From: Dromiciops gliroides
Lineage: Eukaryota > Chordata > Mammalia > Microbiotheria > Microbiotheriidae
Reading direction: 5' to 3'
DNA: 64,000 bases
Assembly: GCF_019393635.1 (NCBI RefSeq)
Contig: NC_057861.1
Location: 743,184,732 to 743,248,731 of the forward strand
Part shown: positions 54,255 to 64,000 of the stretch, one piece after another
How the letters are laid out: every line of letters begins with the position of its first letter
Numbering within the stretch: position 1 is the first letter of the stretch
Position numbers and translations under genes: made by a program
The notes under the pieces: generated by a model
Told to the model about the DNA's origin: nothing
What the model saw: only the letters and a program-made list of their open reading frames with translations
Database searches by the model: none

Positions 54255-54540
54255 CAGAGCAGAAAGATGTTTAAAATCAGAATGTTCTCCCCCAGGTCAG
54301 TGGTTTGGGTTTATGCTTTTTAAGCAAGGAATTTATTTCTAAACCCCACATCTGTGCCCCCTGCAAACACCCCCAAAGCTCCAATCAATTGCCTAGTAAT
54401 GAATGCCAGGGCAGAAGCAAGATTACAACCCCTGGATTGATTTTGATGTTAAATCTCCTGGCAGGCATGAAATGTAATTACCATCAAGGTTGAAAGCTGG
54501 GGCAGATGAAGAGGAGAAGCTGCTCTTTCTCCAGTTCTCC
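54255..54540. other. repeat-free block, possible regulatory element
   Basis: No repeat is recognised. It includes 'caatcaattgcctagtaatg', 'gattgattttgatgttaaat' and 'gaaatgtaattaccatcaag', all homeodomain/PBX-like. Inference only. Confidence 0.35.
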
Positions 54541-55254
54541 TGCAGCACGGCAGGAGGGGGGAGGTGGAGAGGAGGCAGGAGCATCAGGGCTAAAGCATCC
54601 TTAGCACATCAGCCCTTTCAATCCCCAAGTAGCTCCTCCTGGCTCAGTCCTCTGGCCTCGCTGAACACCAACAGCCGATAAAAGCCCCTGCTAAATTCTG
54701 TTCTCCCGTACTCATCAGAGGGTCGTTGTGCCCTCTGACCGCTGTCCCTAGGAAACTAGAAGCCATTGGCACATTCAGATGACAGGGCAGACTGAGAAGC
54801 ACTCTCAAGCAACAGGAAGCCAGTGAGAGCCCCAGGGTCCCCTAGAGAGGCAGGGACAAGAGCCACCATGCCCACTGAGTTCAGACCCCAGACCAGGCAC
54901 CTGGCATTCCTCCCTCCAGCACCCCAACATTTTCACACAGATGACAGTTAAGTTAAGACAAACTTTAAGGGCAGACCTGGAGAGGGAACAAAGGCACCCA
55001 AGTAACTTCTTTCCACACAGAGTCTGTGGGGTTGTAGGGAGGAGAAGCAGAGAGAGAAGAGAAGGAGGTTCAGCTCCTCCCACTTTGCCTTGGCCAGCTA
55101 AAGACTGGGACAGTATGGGACAGCAGGATACAGGAGCACAGCCCCTCTAGGGCACAGTTGGGCCGCCATCTTTTAGCTAAGATTTTCACAAGCCACATGG
55201 GAATGAGAAAGGGCAGGTTGGCTTTTGGCCTGGCATCAGCTCGAATGATGGCAT
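54541..55254. other. no recognised gene; GC-richer unique stretch
   Basis: Open frames on both strands (54490-55291) show no recognised domain. G-rich and A/G-rich patches keep them open. Confidence 0.35.
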
Positions 55255-55400
55255 TGTGGCACCCTAGATTTAGAGCTAGATGGGACCTCAAGTCCTCTAG
55301 TCTGACCTCCTGAATTCATAGATGAAGAAACTGGGGCCAAGAGAGGTTAAAAGTTGGCTACCCAAATGAACACAGGTAACATCACTGGGCCTGGAAACCA
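55255..55400 (-). repeat. MIR-type SINE
   Basis: 'cctagatttagagctagatg', 'gacctcaagtcctctagtct' and 'gatgaagaaactggggccaa' are the reversed MIR end and core. Confidence 0.78.
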
Positions 55401-55429
55401 GGGTCTGTCTAACACAACCTTAAATTGGG

Positions 55430-55680
55430 GCCCGGCATGAAGTATCTGGTGATAAGTTCTGGAGCCTGGGCAGCTTCTCTGGATGATTTGGGCCTAACAA
55501 CCTACACTTTCCCACCACTTGGGGTTAATTAAGGCAGAGACAACCAACAAAGGCCTCTGGCTAACTCCTGCCTCACACTTCTCCAGCATTGGAAAACTGC
55601 TAAACCCCATTTATCTGGGCAAAAAACTCATTTAGAGTTAAGACAGACTTGAAAATTCGTTTGTTTGTTCTCATTATCTG
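55430..55680. other. repeat-free block, possible regulatory element
   Basis: 'ggggttaattaaggcagaga' is homeodomain-like and is followed by ordinary unique sequence. Weak. Confidence 0.25.
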
Positions 55681-55689
55681 GAGAGCTAG

Positions 55690-55800
55690 ACAGTTTCCCA
55701 GAGTGAATGGAGGGCCAACCCTGGGTTCTTCAAGGCCTGGGTTTAAGCCCTGCCTTTGACACCTTCTTAGGGGAGACTCTGACAAGTGCCCCCCAGGCAG
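55690..55800 (+). repeat. MIR-type SINE fragment, diverged
   Basis: 'gcctgggtttaagccctgcc' is a degraded B-box region. Confidence 0.45.
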
Positions 55801-56665
55801 CTCTCTGCCACTAAGTTACAGGTGAATTGTCCAGCTATGTTGGTGGAAGGAGTTTCCACGCTGGGAATTCCCTTCATATTGATGGCACAGGCCCAAACCC
55901 TGCACCTCCATCTGAGATGAGAATTGCATTTGAATTTCTCAGGTTTTTGTTTTTGTTTTTGGAGAAATAGCTCAGTTTTAATAGAAGCATCTCAAACAGA
56001 AAGGTAGTGTGGTAGAATGAGTGGAGTATTTCACCTAGAGTTAAGAAGACCTGGGAAAAGGAAGCAGGACAATGGAAAGAAGGCTGGGTTTGGAGCCCAA
56101 GGACTCTGGTTCAAGTCATATAAGGCCCCTCTCTCAGGTGGAAGACATTTACACATGCTTATTCCCAGACCAACCGTCCAGACTGATTTGGCCCTATCGC
56201 TCAGACAGATCTCTCTCATTGACTCACCCCAACCAAACAGTCAGAAAAGTCCATTGGGTTTTGTGTGCAAACGCAGCCCTAATTTTCTACTTAGCCATAT
56301 TGCCAGATAGTCAATCTATACAAGAATGGTATTCTTGTTTAATTAAAGCATAGATTTGCCTGGGGAAGCAGAGGCATGAAAAAGGGACTGGGGAAAAGGA
56401 GAGGAGGGGGGAGAGAGTCGGCCACCAGTCTACTCTCCAACAGCAATAACTTAAGGTCATTAGCAACCTGGGTAAGAGCCAATCCTAGTGACTTTTAGTT
56501 GAAAATGGAGGTATCTTCTTACTAGCTCCCAAAATACTCAGCTTCCTGGACCCCCTCCTTTTACCATAAATCCATAGACCCCCAGTCTAGCAAAAAGGAG
56601 ACCCACAGAAGCCAATGTACCAAGTGGGCTGCTGTGGTTGGGGTGAGGGAGGGAACCAATATTTT
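55801..56665. other. no recognised gene
   Basis: Mostly unique, with a MIR-like head near 56030-56120. Frames at 56017-56353 have no domain. Confidence 0.3.
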
Positions 56666-56669
56666 TAAG

Positions 56670-56885
56670 CACCTGCTATTTGCCAGGTACTATATGCTTT
56701 ACAAATATTCTTTTCATCTGATCCTCACAACAGCCCTGGGAGGGAGGTATTATTATTATCCTCATTTTGTAGGTATGGAAACCGAGTCATACCAAGTTTA
56801 AATGACTTTCCCAGGGTCATTGATCTGGCCAGATTGTAACTCAGGTATCCCCGACTCTGGGCCCACTACTGGGCATCATATAGAT
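56670..56885 (-). repeat. MIR-type SINE
   Basis: 'gatcctcacaacagccctgg', 'tattattatcctcattttgt' and 'gactttcccagggtcattga' are reversed MIR. Confidence 0.83.
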
Positions 56886-56999
56886 GCCTTGAATTTTAAA
56901 CTTGGTTTTCCCCAGCCTATGTACCCAGTACAGCAAGCAGATGTGTGGGCTTTAGACCTTTTCATCTCTGCTCTGTAAATGCTGTATTATATATCACTC

Positions 57000-57265
57000 C
57001 TTAGCTGTACCACATCTTTTCCAGTTAGTTGGACCATCCTCTCCACCTCCTTCCCATCAGAATCTTGAACTCAGCCCCTGGAATCACTTAGGGCTCCGAT
57101 TGTCACAGAGTCTCCCCCTCATCTTCCCCCCTCCTTCCAGCTCCCCTTTGGATGTTGTCTTCCCCCATTGGAATGTAAGCTTCTTGAGGGCAGGCCCATC
57201 TTATTGGATTCTATTTGTATGTCCAGCACTTTGCACAGATCCTGGACTACAGGAAGCATGAAGCT
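57000..57265 (+). repeat. L2 LINE 3' end
   Basis: 'ttggaatgtaagcttcttga' and 'gggcaggcccatcttattgg' mark the L2 terminus. Confidence 0.72.
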
Positions 57266-57401
57266 TCTCTATTTGTCAATGGTTCCAATGAATTGTTTTT
57301 CCTTGTTACAAGGGAAGGTTTGCTGGAATGGTGAGGAAGACAGATACAGAAATGGCTATTATGTAAAAACAAATGCACTAAAACTTTAAGAGTCAAGGAA
57401 C

Positions 57402-57546
57402 GGGGCAGCTAGGTGGTGCGGTGGATAAAGCACCAGCCCTGGATTCAGGAGGACCTGAGTTCAAATCCGGTCTCAGACACTCAGACACTTACTAGCTATG
57501 TGACCCTGGGCAAGTCACTTAAACACTCAATGCCCTGAAAAAAAAA
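57402..57546 (+). mobile_element. WSINE1-type CORE-SINE, subfamily B
   Basis: 'ggggcagctaggtggtgcgg', 'gtggataaagcaccagccct', an extra 'cactcaga' inside the core and an A-tail. Perfect 13-bp target-site duplication 'agagtcaaggaac' (57389-57401, 57547-57559). Confidence 0.94.
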
Positions 57547-57559
57547 AGAGTCAAGGAAC

Positions 57560-57904
57560 ATCAACTCTTAAACTGTTTCCAGGATACCTTCACTCTAGGT
57601 TGTAAATGGTTTCTTCAGGAAGCATGAAGTACAAAGGGAGTGGAGGCTGGAGCCCAGGGAGATCAGGAAGGGGCCTCTGTTTTCTTCTCCAGAGCCTGTT
57701 ATCTACGCTGCTTGTTTGACACACCCCATGTTTCTGCCTCTTGTTAATGACCTTTTTATATAATTATGCTCTGTTTCCCTAGCTAGATTATCAGCATGTT
57801 CAGGGTAGAGCCTGGACCCATGATTTCATTGGGACTCCCAGGTGAGGGAGTCCCTCTGCTTGCATGTCAGCATCTGTTTTGAAATTTTGATCTTACAAAG
57901 TTCC
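57560..57904. other. no recognised feature
   Basis: Unique sequence. Confidence 0.3.
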
Positions 57905-58015
57905 TAAATCAGGGACAGGTTAAGTGACTTGCCCAAGGTCACACAGTCGTGATGGGTCAGAGGCAGGACTTTCTAACTTGAAAGCCAACTCTCTATCCAT
58001 TACACCAAGGATATC
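57905..58015 (-). repeat. MIR-type SINE
   Basis: 'gttaagtgacttgcccaagg' and 'ctctatccattacaccaagg' are the reversed core and head. Confidence 0.75.
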
Positions 58016-58140
58016 CATTATACTATTGCATCAAGTTGCGTCCCCTCTGCCCTGTATGCTTCTTTACATCTCCCTGAAGAAAGGCCACTTCACTAAAATC
58101 ATTTTTATGAGATAAGTATAAACTTAACATCTAAATTTGG

Positions 58141-58228
58141 GGGAGAGAGACAGAGACAGAGAGACAAGGAGAGAGAGACAAAGACAGACACAGAGAGAGA
58201 CCAAGACAGAGACAGAGAGACACACACA

Positions 58229-58295
<67 letters not shown>
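58141..58295. repeat. (GA)n microsatellite with GACA variants
   Basis: Imperfect 'gagacagagacagagagaca' at the left becomes a pure AG run at 58233-58295. Frames across it are artefacts. Confidence 0.97.
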
Positions 58296-58298
<3 letters not shown>

Positions 58299-58315
58299 AG
58301 AATAGGCCAATAATA

Positions 58316-58795
58316 CTAATGACTATGGATTGATAAGCTGGACAGTGTCCAGAGGAGACCCAACAGAATAATGAAGGACATTGAGTCCATGACAAAAAAG
58401 GATCCATCACAGGAGCAGAGAATGTTCAGCCTGGAGAAAAGAAGGCTAAGGAGGAAAGCAATAGTATTGTTCAGGTATTTCAAAGGTTGCCATGAAGAGA
58501 AAAGACTTAATGTGTTCTGCTTATCTAGCAGGGAAGATGCAGAAGGAATAGGCAGAAATTGTTTTTTTAAAAAGTTAATTTAAACTTGCCATCAGAGAAC
58601 AATTTCCCAATATTCCAGTTGTCTTAGAGTGGACTGTGCTGCAATGAGAGGGGGTGGCTTCTCCCTCCTGGGAGGTCTTCAGGAAGCAGCTGGAAGACCA
58701 CCCGTTGGGTATGTTATAGAAGGGCCTTCTTTGGTGTGAAGGTTGGCCAAAATGGCTGCTGATCCTTTCCTAAATTCTGTGACTCCGTGAAATAA
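58316..58795 (+). repeat. CR1/L3-clade LINE 3' region
   Basis: 'gttcagcctggagaaaagaa', 'ggctaaggaggaaagcaata', 'gttgccatgaagagaaaaga' and 'ttcctaaattctgtgactcc' follow the CR1/L3-like order. Confidence 0.8.
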
Positions 58796-58995
58796 TATTC
58801 TAGCAAAAAGACTGTGGTATTTCAACCCCAAAGTTCACTGTAAAGAAGTAGGATGTATACCAGAGGTATAAGTATGATTCAACATTAGGAAAACAATGTA
58901 ATTAATCATATTTAAAACAAAAAAAATCCTTCTCAAACTATATGATTTTATCAAGAGACACATAAAAAAGGCTTTGAGAAAGTAAAATATTCATT
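58796..58995 (+). repeat. L1 LINE ORF2 fragment (RT region)
   Basis: 'attctagcaaaaagactgtg', 'gattcaacattaggaaaaca' and 'ggctttgagaaagtaaaata' match the L1 ORF2 RT region, including its A-F-D-K-like block. Confidence 0.75.
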
Positions 58996-59849
58996 TTTGC
59001 TGATGTTATTCACAGGCCTGGGAGGCAGGGTGAGGAGAGATCTCCTTCAAGGGACCCTGGCTCTGGACTCACAAGGATGCAGATTAAATCCTGGGGAGCC
59101 TGATCCAAAAGACAGGGAAGCTGACTTTTTTCCTTTAAATTCTCTAGCTCATTATGACCTCATTGTAGAATCCTGAGGAAAATCTCTTAAACTAAGCCTA
59201 AGCATGGCTAAGGTAGAGGGTCTTTCTCAAAAAGATTAATAGATGATTTCTTTTAAAAATTTACAGGACGTGCAAAGCTGTAGGTATGGGGAGGACAGAT
59301 GTTCACTCCCCCAGCACAAAAGAAATGATAAAAACAGACAAATGACTAACACCTGAACTTTGACTCTTCCTCCCCTCATCTTTATTATGCTCTTCCAAGA
59401 GGTAAAGACTCTCCGAAGACTTGTGGAACTTCTGAAAAGATACTTCACATTCAACTCAGCTCGGTATCATCTGAAGCCTAGGCCTAGGCTAGCTTGTGCC
59501 TCCACATTCCAGGATGGTCCCATTGGGTCTCCCCATTCTTCAAGAATCTGCCCCAATACAAAAGGTATCTTCTGTTACCAGCCTGCACTTGTGCCCCAAA
59601 ACACCTACATTCTCGTGCTTACAGGGTAGCAGGTGGGTATCAATTCTAGTCTGACAACCTTCTTAGATATAGGTGAGGAAAGGAGCACGCTTTCAGCCAC
59701 GGCCCTTTTCCAGCTTCCCTAAAGATGGAAGTCACAGTCTCCCTTAGAGAGGAGTGGACCAAATTCCAGGGATATCTATTCTTGCCACTCACCTGCAGGA
59801 TGAACTTGGACAGCTCATACTGACAGTATGAGAGCCCACACATCTCAAG
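58996..59849. other. no recognised gene
   Basis: Unique sequence. Frames at 59236-59885 have no domain. Confidence 0.3.
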
Positions 59850-60015
59850 CATAGATTTAGAGTTACAAAGGGCCTTCATGTGCATGTAAGACTGGGCCTC
59901 TTATTTTATAGATGAAGGAAAGACTAGGAGCCCAAGAGGTTGGGATGTGCCCACAGCCACATGAGCTTATTAGTGGCAGGACCAGGACTAGACAGGTCAG
60001 CTTACTTCTGGTCCA
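59850..60015 (-). repeat. MIR-type SINE
   Basis: 'cttattttatagatgaagga' with the MIR end to its left, reversed. Diverged. Confidence 0.6.
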
Positions 60016-60066
60016 ATCAAGGTCCAATCTCTGCCACATTTACTCCTCCTCATAAGAACTCTTCAT

Positions 60067-60221
60067 GGGGCAGCTAGGTGGTGCAGTAAAGTGCTGGCCC
60101 TGGATTCAGGAGGACCTGAGTTCAAATCTGACCTCAGACACTTGACACTTTACTAGCTGTGTGGCCCTGGGCGAGTCACTTAACCCTCACAGCCCCACAA
60201 AACAAAACAAAACAAACAAAA
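60067..60221 (+). mobile_element. WSINE1-type CORE-SINE, subfamily B
   Basis: 'ggggcagctaggtggtgcag', a small deletion in the A-box region, 'gattcaggaggacc' and an (AAAAC)n tail. Target-site duplication 'aagaactctt' (60054-60063, 60223-60232). Confidence 0.93.
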
Positions 60222-60429
60222 AAAGAACTCTTTGAAATCAACTGATGATGAGTTGAAGGGATATGAGCAGACAGGTAAGTTGTGCACGCATTCAGTATAC
60301 TGTTTATCCTCAAGTTGACTTGATTTAGTAACAGTGTCTTGCACATAGTTGGTGCTTAATAAAATGCTCATTCATTTTAATTCAATTTAACAAGTATTTA
60401 TTAATTCCCCTACCCTATACAACTTATTT

Positions 60430-60610
60430 ATGGGCTTATGGGGTCTAAAGAAGAAAGGGATTTCAATGGTCTTCAAGTGAAACCTCATCATTTTATAGGC
60501 AGATAAAGGTTAAATGACTTGACCAAGGTCACACAAGTAAATAAGTAAGCATCAAGGCTGGGTTTTGGTCTAGGTCTTCTGAATCTAGAGCCAATGCCCT
60601 TCTGCCTCTG
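60430..60610 (-). repeat. MIR-type SINE
   Basis: 'gcagataaaggttaaatgac' and 'ttgaccaaggtcacacaagt' are the reversed core. Confidence 0.78.
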
Positions 60611-60639
60611 CTAGGCCAACACAAGATTCCTAGTTAATG

Positions 60640-60815
60640 GGGTGCAGTAGAAAGAGCTCTGCATTTGGACTACTGGGACCTAAGTTTAAATTCCATTTAT
60701 TAACTTGGGCAAATAACCTTGAATCTCCTTGGACCTCAGTTTCCTCCTATTTACAATGAGGGGGTTAGACTAAATGGCTTCTGAGGTACCCCCCAGCTCT
60801 AAATCCATGATTCTA
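60640..60815 (+). repeat. MIR-type SINE
   Basis: 'ggacctcagtttcctcctat' and 'ccccagctctaaatccatga' are the MIR core and end. Confidence 0.8.
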
Positions 60816-60989
60816 TAAATGTTGGAATTGATTCAGTCTTTTGGCAAGTAACAGAAGGGAACGGGCACCAGAGAACTCTGCGACGCTTCTTCAGCTCATC
60901 CGCATCCCCCCAAACTGAGATCATACCTGGTGCTGAGCATCATGGGTATTCAAGGTCACCCTACATTCTCCTTCCTTATTTTTACTAAG

Positions 60990-61330
60990 GTGCCTATTCA
61001 AGAAGCCTAGTCTTTAAACTCTTCAGATTAGGGACGCTCTGGCATTTAAGAGCATGAAAGTAAATTCCCTGCACCAGCAAAGACCTTGTCCCGGGCCTAT
61101 AAATGATTCATGGGAAGTATTATTACCCCAACATGTCTATGATCAATAGGAACAACTTAATTACGTTTGTAAATGCTGCCTATCTTCTCGGGCCAGTGCA
61201 TTCTCTCCCCCCTACACCTGCAAGGACCAAAACAGATTAAATGGGCCTACTCAATACGGCCCATGAAATATTGATTAAAGATCTGGTTGAAATAAGTGTA
61301 TTAATGTAGTCTCAGAGCACTCAAGTGAGT
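60990..61330. other. repeat-free block, strongest regulatory candidate
   Basis: No repeat is recognised across about 340 bases. AT-core motifs are dense: 'caacttaattacgtttgtaa', 'cagattaaatgggcc', 'gaaatattgattaaagatct' and 'aagtgtattaatgtag', with scattered CpGs. No exon or RNA is recognised. Conserved enhancer function is inference. Confidence 0.4.
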
Positions 61331-61564
61331 AAGCACACCCCGGGGGGAAACTCCTCTACAGAACAAGTGAGACCAAAATGGGATACTTTGGAGGTGGTGA
61401 GAATGTAACTGAGGGAGCAGATCCTTTTTGCGATGTCACAGGGCTTCAAGGGACTTCGGTGATAAAAGGCTGGGCCAAGAAGGGAGGTAGGGGAGTTGGG
61501 GGAGAGAATGTAGAATTCCAAGTAAACAAGAACAAAGGTACAAATAGTGACACTTGCCCGACTG
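61331..61564. other. no recognised feature
   Basis: Unique sequence. Frames at 61321-61572 lack domains. Confidence 0.3.
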
Positions 61565-61745
61565 GACACTAATCAAGCCCTTTATATGCATCATCTCCCT
61601 TGGTTCTCACAATAGCCCTGTTGGATTGGTAACGTTAGCCCCATTTTGCTAGGGAGACGATTGCAGCTCAGAGAGAGGTAAAGTGGTTTGTCCAAGGTCA
61701 AACGATACATCAGCGGCAAGTCAGCTGTGCTGGTTCCAAATCCAG
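61565..61745 (-). repeat. MIR-type SINE
   Basis: 'catcatctcccttggttctc', 'acaatagccctgttggattg' and 'gtttgtccaaggtcaaacga' are reversed MIR. Confidence 0.82.
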
Positions 61746-61775
61746 TGGGCTCTTCATCACATCACATTGTTTCTT

Positions 61776-61923
61776 TTTTTTAAATAGTATTTTATTTTTC
61801 CCCCAATTACACATCAAGACATCATTTTTATGAGATTTTGAGTTCCCAATCTGTCTCCCTCCCTTTCTCCCCTCCCCTCTACTGAAAATGGTAGGCAATT
61901 TGATGTAGGTTATACATGCATCC
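61776..61923 (-). mobile_element. L1 LINE 3' end, very short
   Basis: 'tagtattttatttttccccc' and 'gcaatttgatgtaggttata' are the last ~150 bases of an L1 3' UTR in reverse. Target copy 'cattgtttctt' at 61765-61775 and 61924-61934. Confidence 0.85.
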
Positions 61924-61934
61924 CATTGTTTCTT

Positions 61935-62093
61935 TCTTTCTTTTTGTTTGTTTTTGCAGGGCAATGAGGGTTAAGTGACTTGCCCAAGGTCATACAGCTA
62001 GTAAGTGACAAGTGTCTGAGGCTGGATTTGAACTCAGGTACTTCCGAATCCAGGGCCAGTGCTTTATCCACTGCACTACCTAGCTGCCCCCCA
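61935..62093 (-). mobile_element. WSINE1-type CORE-SINE, subfamily B
   Basis: 'gcagggcaatgagggttaag' to 'ctacctagctgcccc', reversed. It sits between the second and third copies of 'cattgtttctt' (61924-61934 and 62094-62104). Confidence 0.93.
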
Positions 62094-62104
62094 CATTGTT
62101 TCTT

Positions 62105-62368
62105 AAATAAAACAAGGTGTTTCCTTAAGTTCAATTGAAATCAAGAAGCCTCTCCCATCTACCTTTCTTCCAGGTTTTTTCAGCCGTTGGCAGGAAAGAC
62201 AGAGAATGGGTGAATTGTTGAGGAAACATAACAACTGAGAGGAGAGAACAGACTCTTCCCACATCTCGAAGTTTTATCCTGCATGGAAGTCTCTATTGTG
62301 TGAAGATTCCCTTCCATTTTGAACCTCAGATCCAAGGTGGACTCTGTCCTTTGTGTGAGGATGCCTTG
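62105..62368. other. no recognised feature
   Basis: Unique sequence. Confidence 0.3.
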
Positions 62369-62383
62369 GGCCCCTTGCTTTTT

Positions 62384-62535
62384 ATAACTTTTTTTTTTTG
62401 GTGAGGCAATTGGAGTTAAGTGACTTGCCCAGGGTCACACAGCTAGTAAGTGTTAAGTGTCTGAGGCTGGATTTGAACTCAGGTCCTTCTGACTCCAGGG
62501 CTGGTGATCTATCCACTGTGCCACCTAGCTACCCT
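62384..62535 (-). mobile_element. WSINE1-type CORE-SINE, subfamily A
   Basis: 'gtgaggcaattggagttaag' to 'ccacctagctaccct', reversed. Perfect 15-bp target-site duplication 'ggccccttgcttttt' (62369-62383, 62536-62550). Confidence 0.94.
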
Positions 62536-62674
62536 GGCCCCTTGCTTTTTTTCTAGCTCCTCAGGACTGTTATCCCCCTGCCCCGATCCAGTGATCCAGT
62601 GGTCCTGTGAGCCCTTAGAACAATGGCTGAAGGGATGAAATCTTGTGTTAGGCAGGGGGTTTAAAGGAGACAAG

Positions 62675-62760
62675 TTCTGTCAATCCTGTGTGACCTCAGG
62701 TAGGTTGCTTCATGTCTCTGGGCTTTCATCTCAGATGATCCTCAAAGTTGTTCCCTTGCC
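62675..62760 (+). repeat. MIR-type SINE fragment
   Basis: 'ctgtgtgacctcaggtaggt' is the MIR core. The rest is weak. Confidence 0.55.
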
Positions 62761-62857
62761 CTCCCCAGTTCTGTTTATTGTTGGGGTTTTTTTGATGCTT
62801 ATTTGATTTCAGTTCATGAATGTCTGTCCACAAAGACCCCAGTAAAAAGCCATCTGG

Positions 62858-62903
62858 ATGTGTGACCCTGGGCAAGTCACTTAATGCCCATTGCCCCACC
62901 CAA
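62858..62903 (+). mobile_element. WSINE1-type CORE-SINE, 46-bp 5'-truncated copy
   Basis: Only the last core bases and tail remain ('gtgaccctgggcaagtcact', 'cccattgccccac', A-tail; type B). A perfect 14-bp target-site duplication 'aaaaagccatctgg' (62844-62857, 62904-62917) shows it inserted in this form. Confidence 0.93.
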
Positions 62904-62917
62904 AAAAAGCCATCTGG

Positions 62918-63399
62918 AAGCACAGGGCAGTGTTCCCTTGTATACCAAAGGCAGAGCAGGCTTTGCTAGACTGTCCCTGGCTGACTAGGAGCTCTGGGAT
63001 GCCACAACTTGTATCATTTGTCAGCTTTGATCCTTCAGGACCCTTCACAATGTACAGCACACATGGTGGCCACCAGAGATATAACTAGGAGTCCTTTCTC
63101 TTGGGATAAAAGTAGTTTGGGGTGGAGACTAGAGGGGACAGATCCACTTGGGCGAGAGTCAGTGCAGCTGTGGGAAGAGGGGGTGTCTCATCCCTCAGAG
63201 GATGCCACTCCTTCAGGGATTGAGGAAGAGAATCTACCCCTAGGAGAAGAATACAATAATAGCAGGATCCTTTGAGTAGGGCTGGGTGAGACTGATGGTC
63301 AGGCCATGGGGTACATAATAGGGGAAGGCCAAGAAACTTCTACTTCTCCGTCCCTCCAAGGATGAAGCATGTCTCTCTCAGATATTAAGACCTGGAGCA
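62918..63399. other. no recognised feature
   Basis: Unique sequence. Frames at 62891-63275 lack domains. Confidence 0.3.
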
Positions 63400-63500
63400 A
63401 AGCCTCAATTCCTCTTCCCTCCTCCCCCTCCAGTTGTAGGCTCTAGTTGGCATTTAATAAATGTGTAAATGAATTGGATTGAATCACATTGAAATGAATT
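63400..63500 (+). repeat. L2 LINE 3' terminus
   Basis: 'gtaggctctagttggcattt' and 'aataaatgtgtaaatgaatt' mark the L2 end. Confidence 0.6.
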
Positions 63501-63589
63501 GCTTTGTACTGAATTGATGTGACTGACTGAAAAGCTCCATGTATCAATGTCCTCAGCTAGAACATTGAGATAATATCAGTCTTATCTAC

Positions 63590-63735
63590 CTCAATCAGCC
63601 AGTCAATTTATTAAATGCCTACTTTAAACCAGGCATTGTGTCACACAGGATTATTGCATGGATTACTCGTAATTCAATTCAACAAGCATTTATTAAGTAC
63701 TTAATGCATACAAGACATCCAGCTGGTACCAAATT
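63590..63735 (-). repeat. two L2 LINE 3' termini in tandem
   Basis: 'agtcaatttattaaatgcct' at 63601 and 'ttcaacaagcatttattaag' at 63677 are two reversed L2 ends. Confidence 0.65.
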
Positions 63736-64000
63736 ATTGAAAACTGTAAAATGTTCTCATCATATATACTCTACATTGTAGCCTATTTGGGAATGGAAAG
63801 TTAAGAAGGCCTGATCGGTTGCAACATTTGTCATTTTACTTAGCCATCAGTGAGGACACAGCTTGCCAGTTATTTAGCAGCTCACAGTTATTTAGCTGTT
63901 CTTTATGTTAATGGGTTATCCATTCCTTTTCATATGGTGCATCTTGATTTGATAAACTGTTAGTCGTTGTGAGAATCCATCCTTCAATAATTTTAGCGAG
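63736..64000. other. no recognised feature
   Basis: AT-rich unique sequence to the window end. Confidence 0.3.

Noticed and set aside
58105-58410. Leu-Ser-rich minus-strand frame
   Set aside because: Translation of the (GA)n repeat.

Overview
The window is repeat-rich, non-coding mammalian DNA, almost certainly from a marsupial. The main evidence is about eighteen copies of a tRNA-headed CORE-SINE with an A-rich tail (WSINE1/MAR1-type), seven tRNA/RTE chimeric SINEs (MAR4/RTESINE-type), RTE-clade LINE remnants, ORF2-less L1 derivatives of HAL1 type, and abundant old L2, MIR and CR1/L3-like fossils. That combination fits a metatherian. I cannot decide between an Australian and an American lineage by eye. 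I found no protein-coding exon, no intact LINE reading frame, no LTR or retroviral element, no CRISPR array and no functional RNA gene. The only RNA-gene relic is a U6 snRNA retropseudogene.

Layout. 1-9 kb: L2 with a HAL1 inserted in it, a MIR split by a U6 pseudogene, RTE- and L1-derived debris, and the first CORE-SINEs. 9-13 kb: a largely repeat-free block (9.7-11.7 kb) that looks like possible regulatory DNA, then MIR and L2 pieces. 13-17 kb: a second HAL1/L1-derived element interrupted by an L2 end, then a CR1/L3 end. 17-25.5 kb: MIR, L2 and RTE pieces, a MIR hit twice at one site by two SINEs, and an L1 3' end split by a SINE. 25.7-31 kb: CR1/L3, two RTE copies, L2 and SINEs. 31-37 kb: RTESINE, MIR and CR1 debris with short unique stretches. 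37.4 kb: an almost perfect 89-bp palindrome. 38-42.5 kb: a near-consensus SINE, a hAT-like short DNA element carrying a SINE, and L2 and L1. 42.5-47.7 kb: mostly unique sequence and microsatellites. 48-51.4 kb: L1 and L2 pieces, including two L1 ends stacked at one site. 51.4-64 kb: old repeats, more unique blocks (54.3, 55.5 and 61.0-61.3 kb) and late SINEs.

Because there are no genes, the interest lies in genome mechanics. There are three places where retrotransposons reused an existing target site, two footprints of short-range template switching, a tailless U6 copy, two SINE subfamilies told apart by linked diagnostic bases, and a set of repeat-free blocks with homeodomain- and forkhead-like AT motifs. 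Those blocks suggest a gene desert or large intron near a developmental gene. The regulatory reading is inference only. Repeat family names are from memory of consensus sequences, and boundaries of old copies are approximate (about 10-40 bases).
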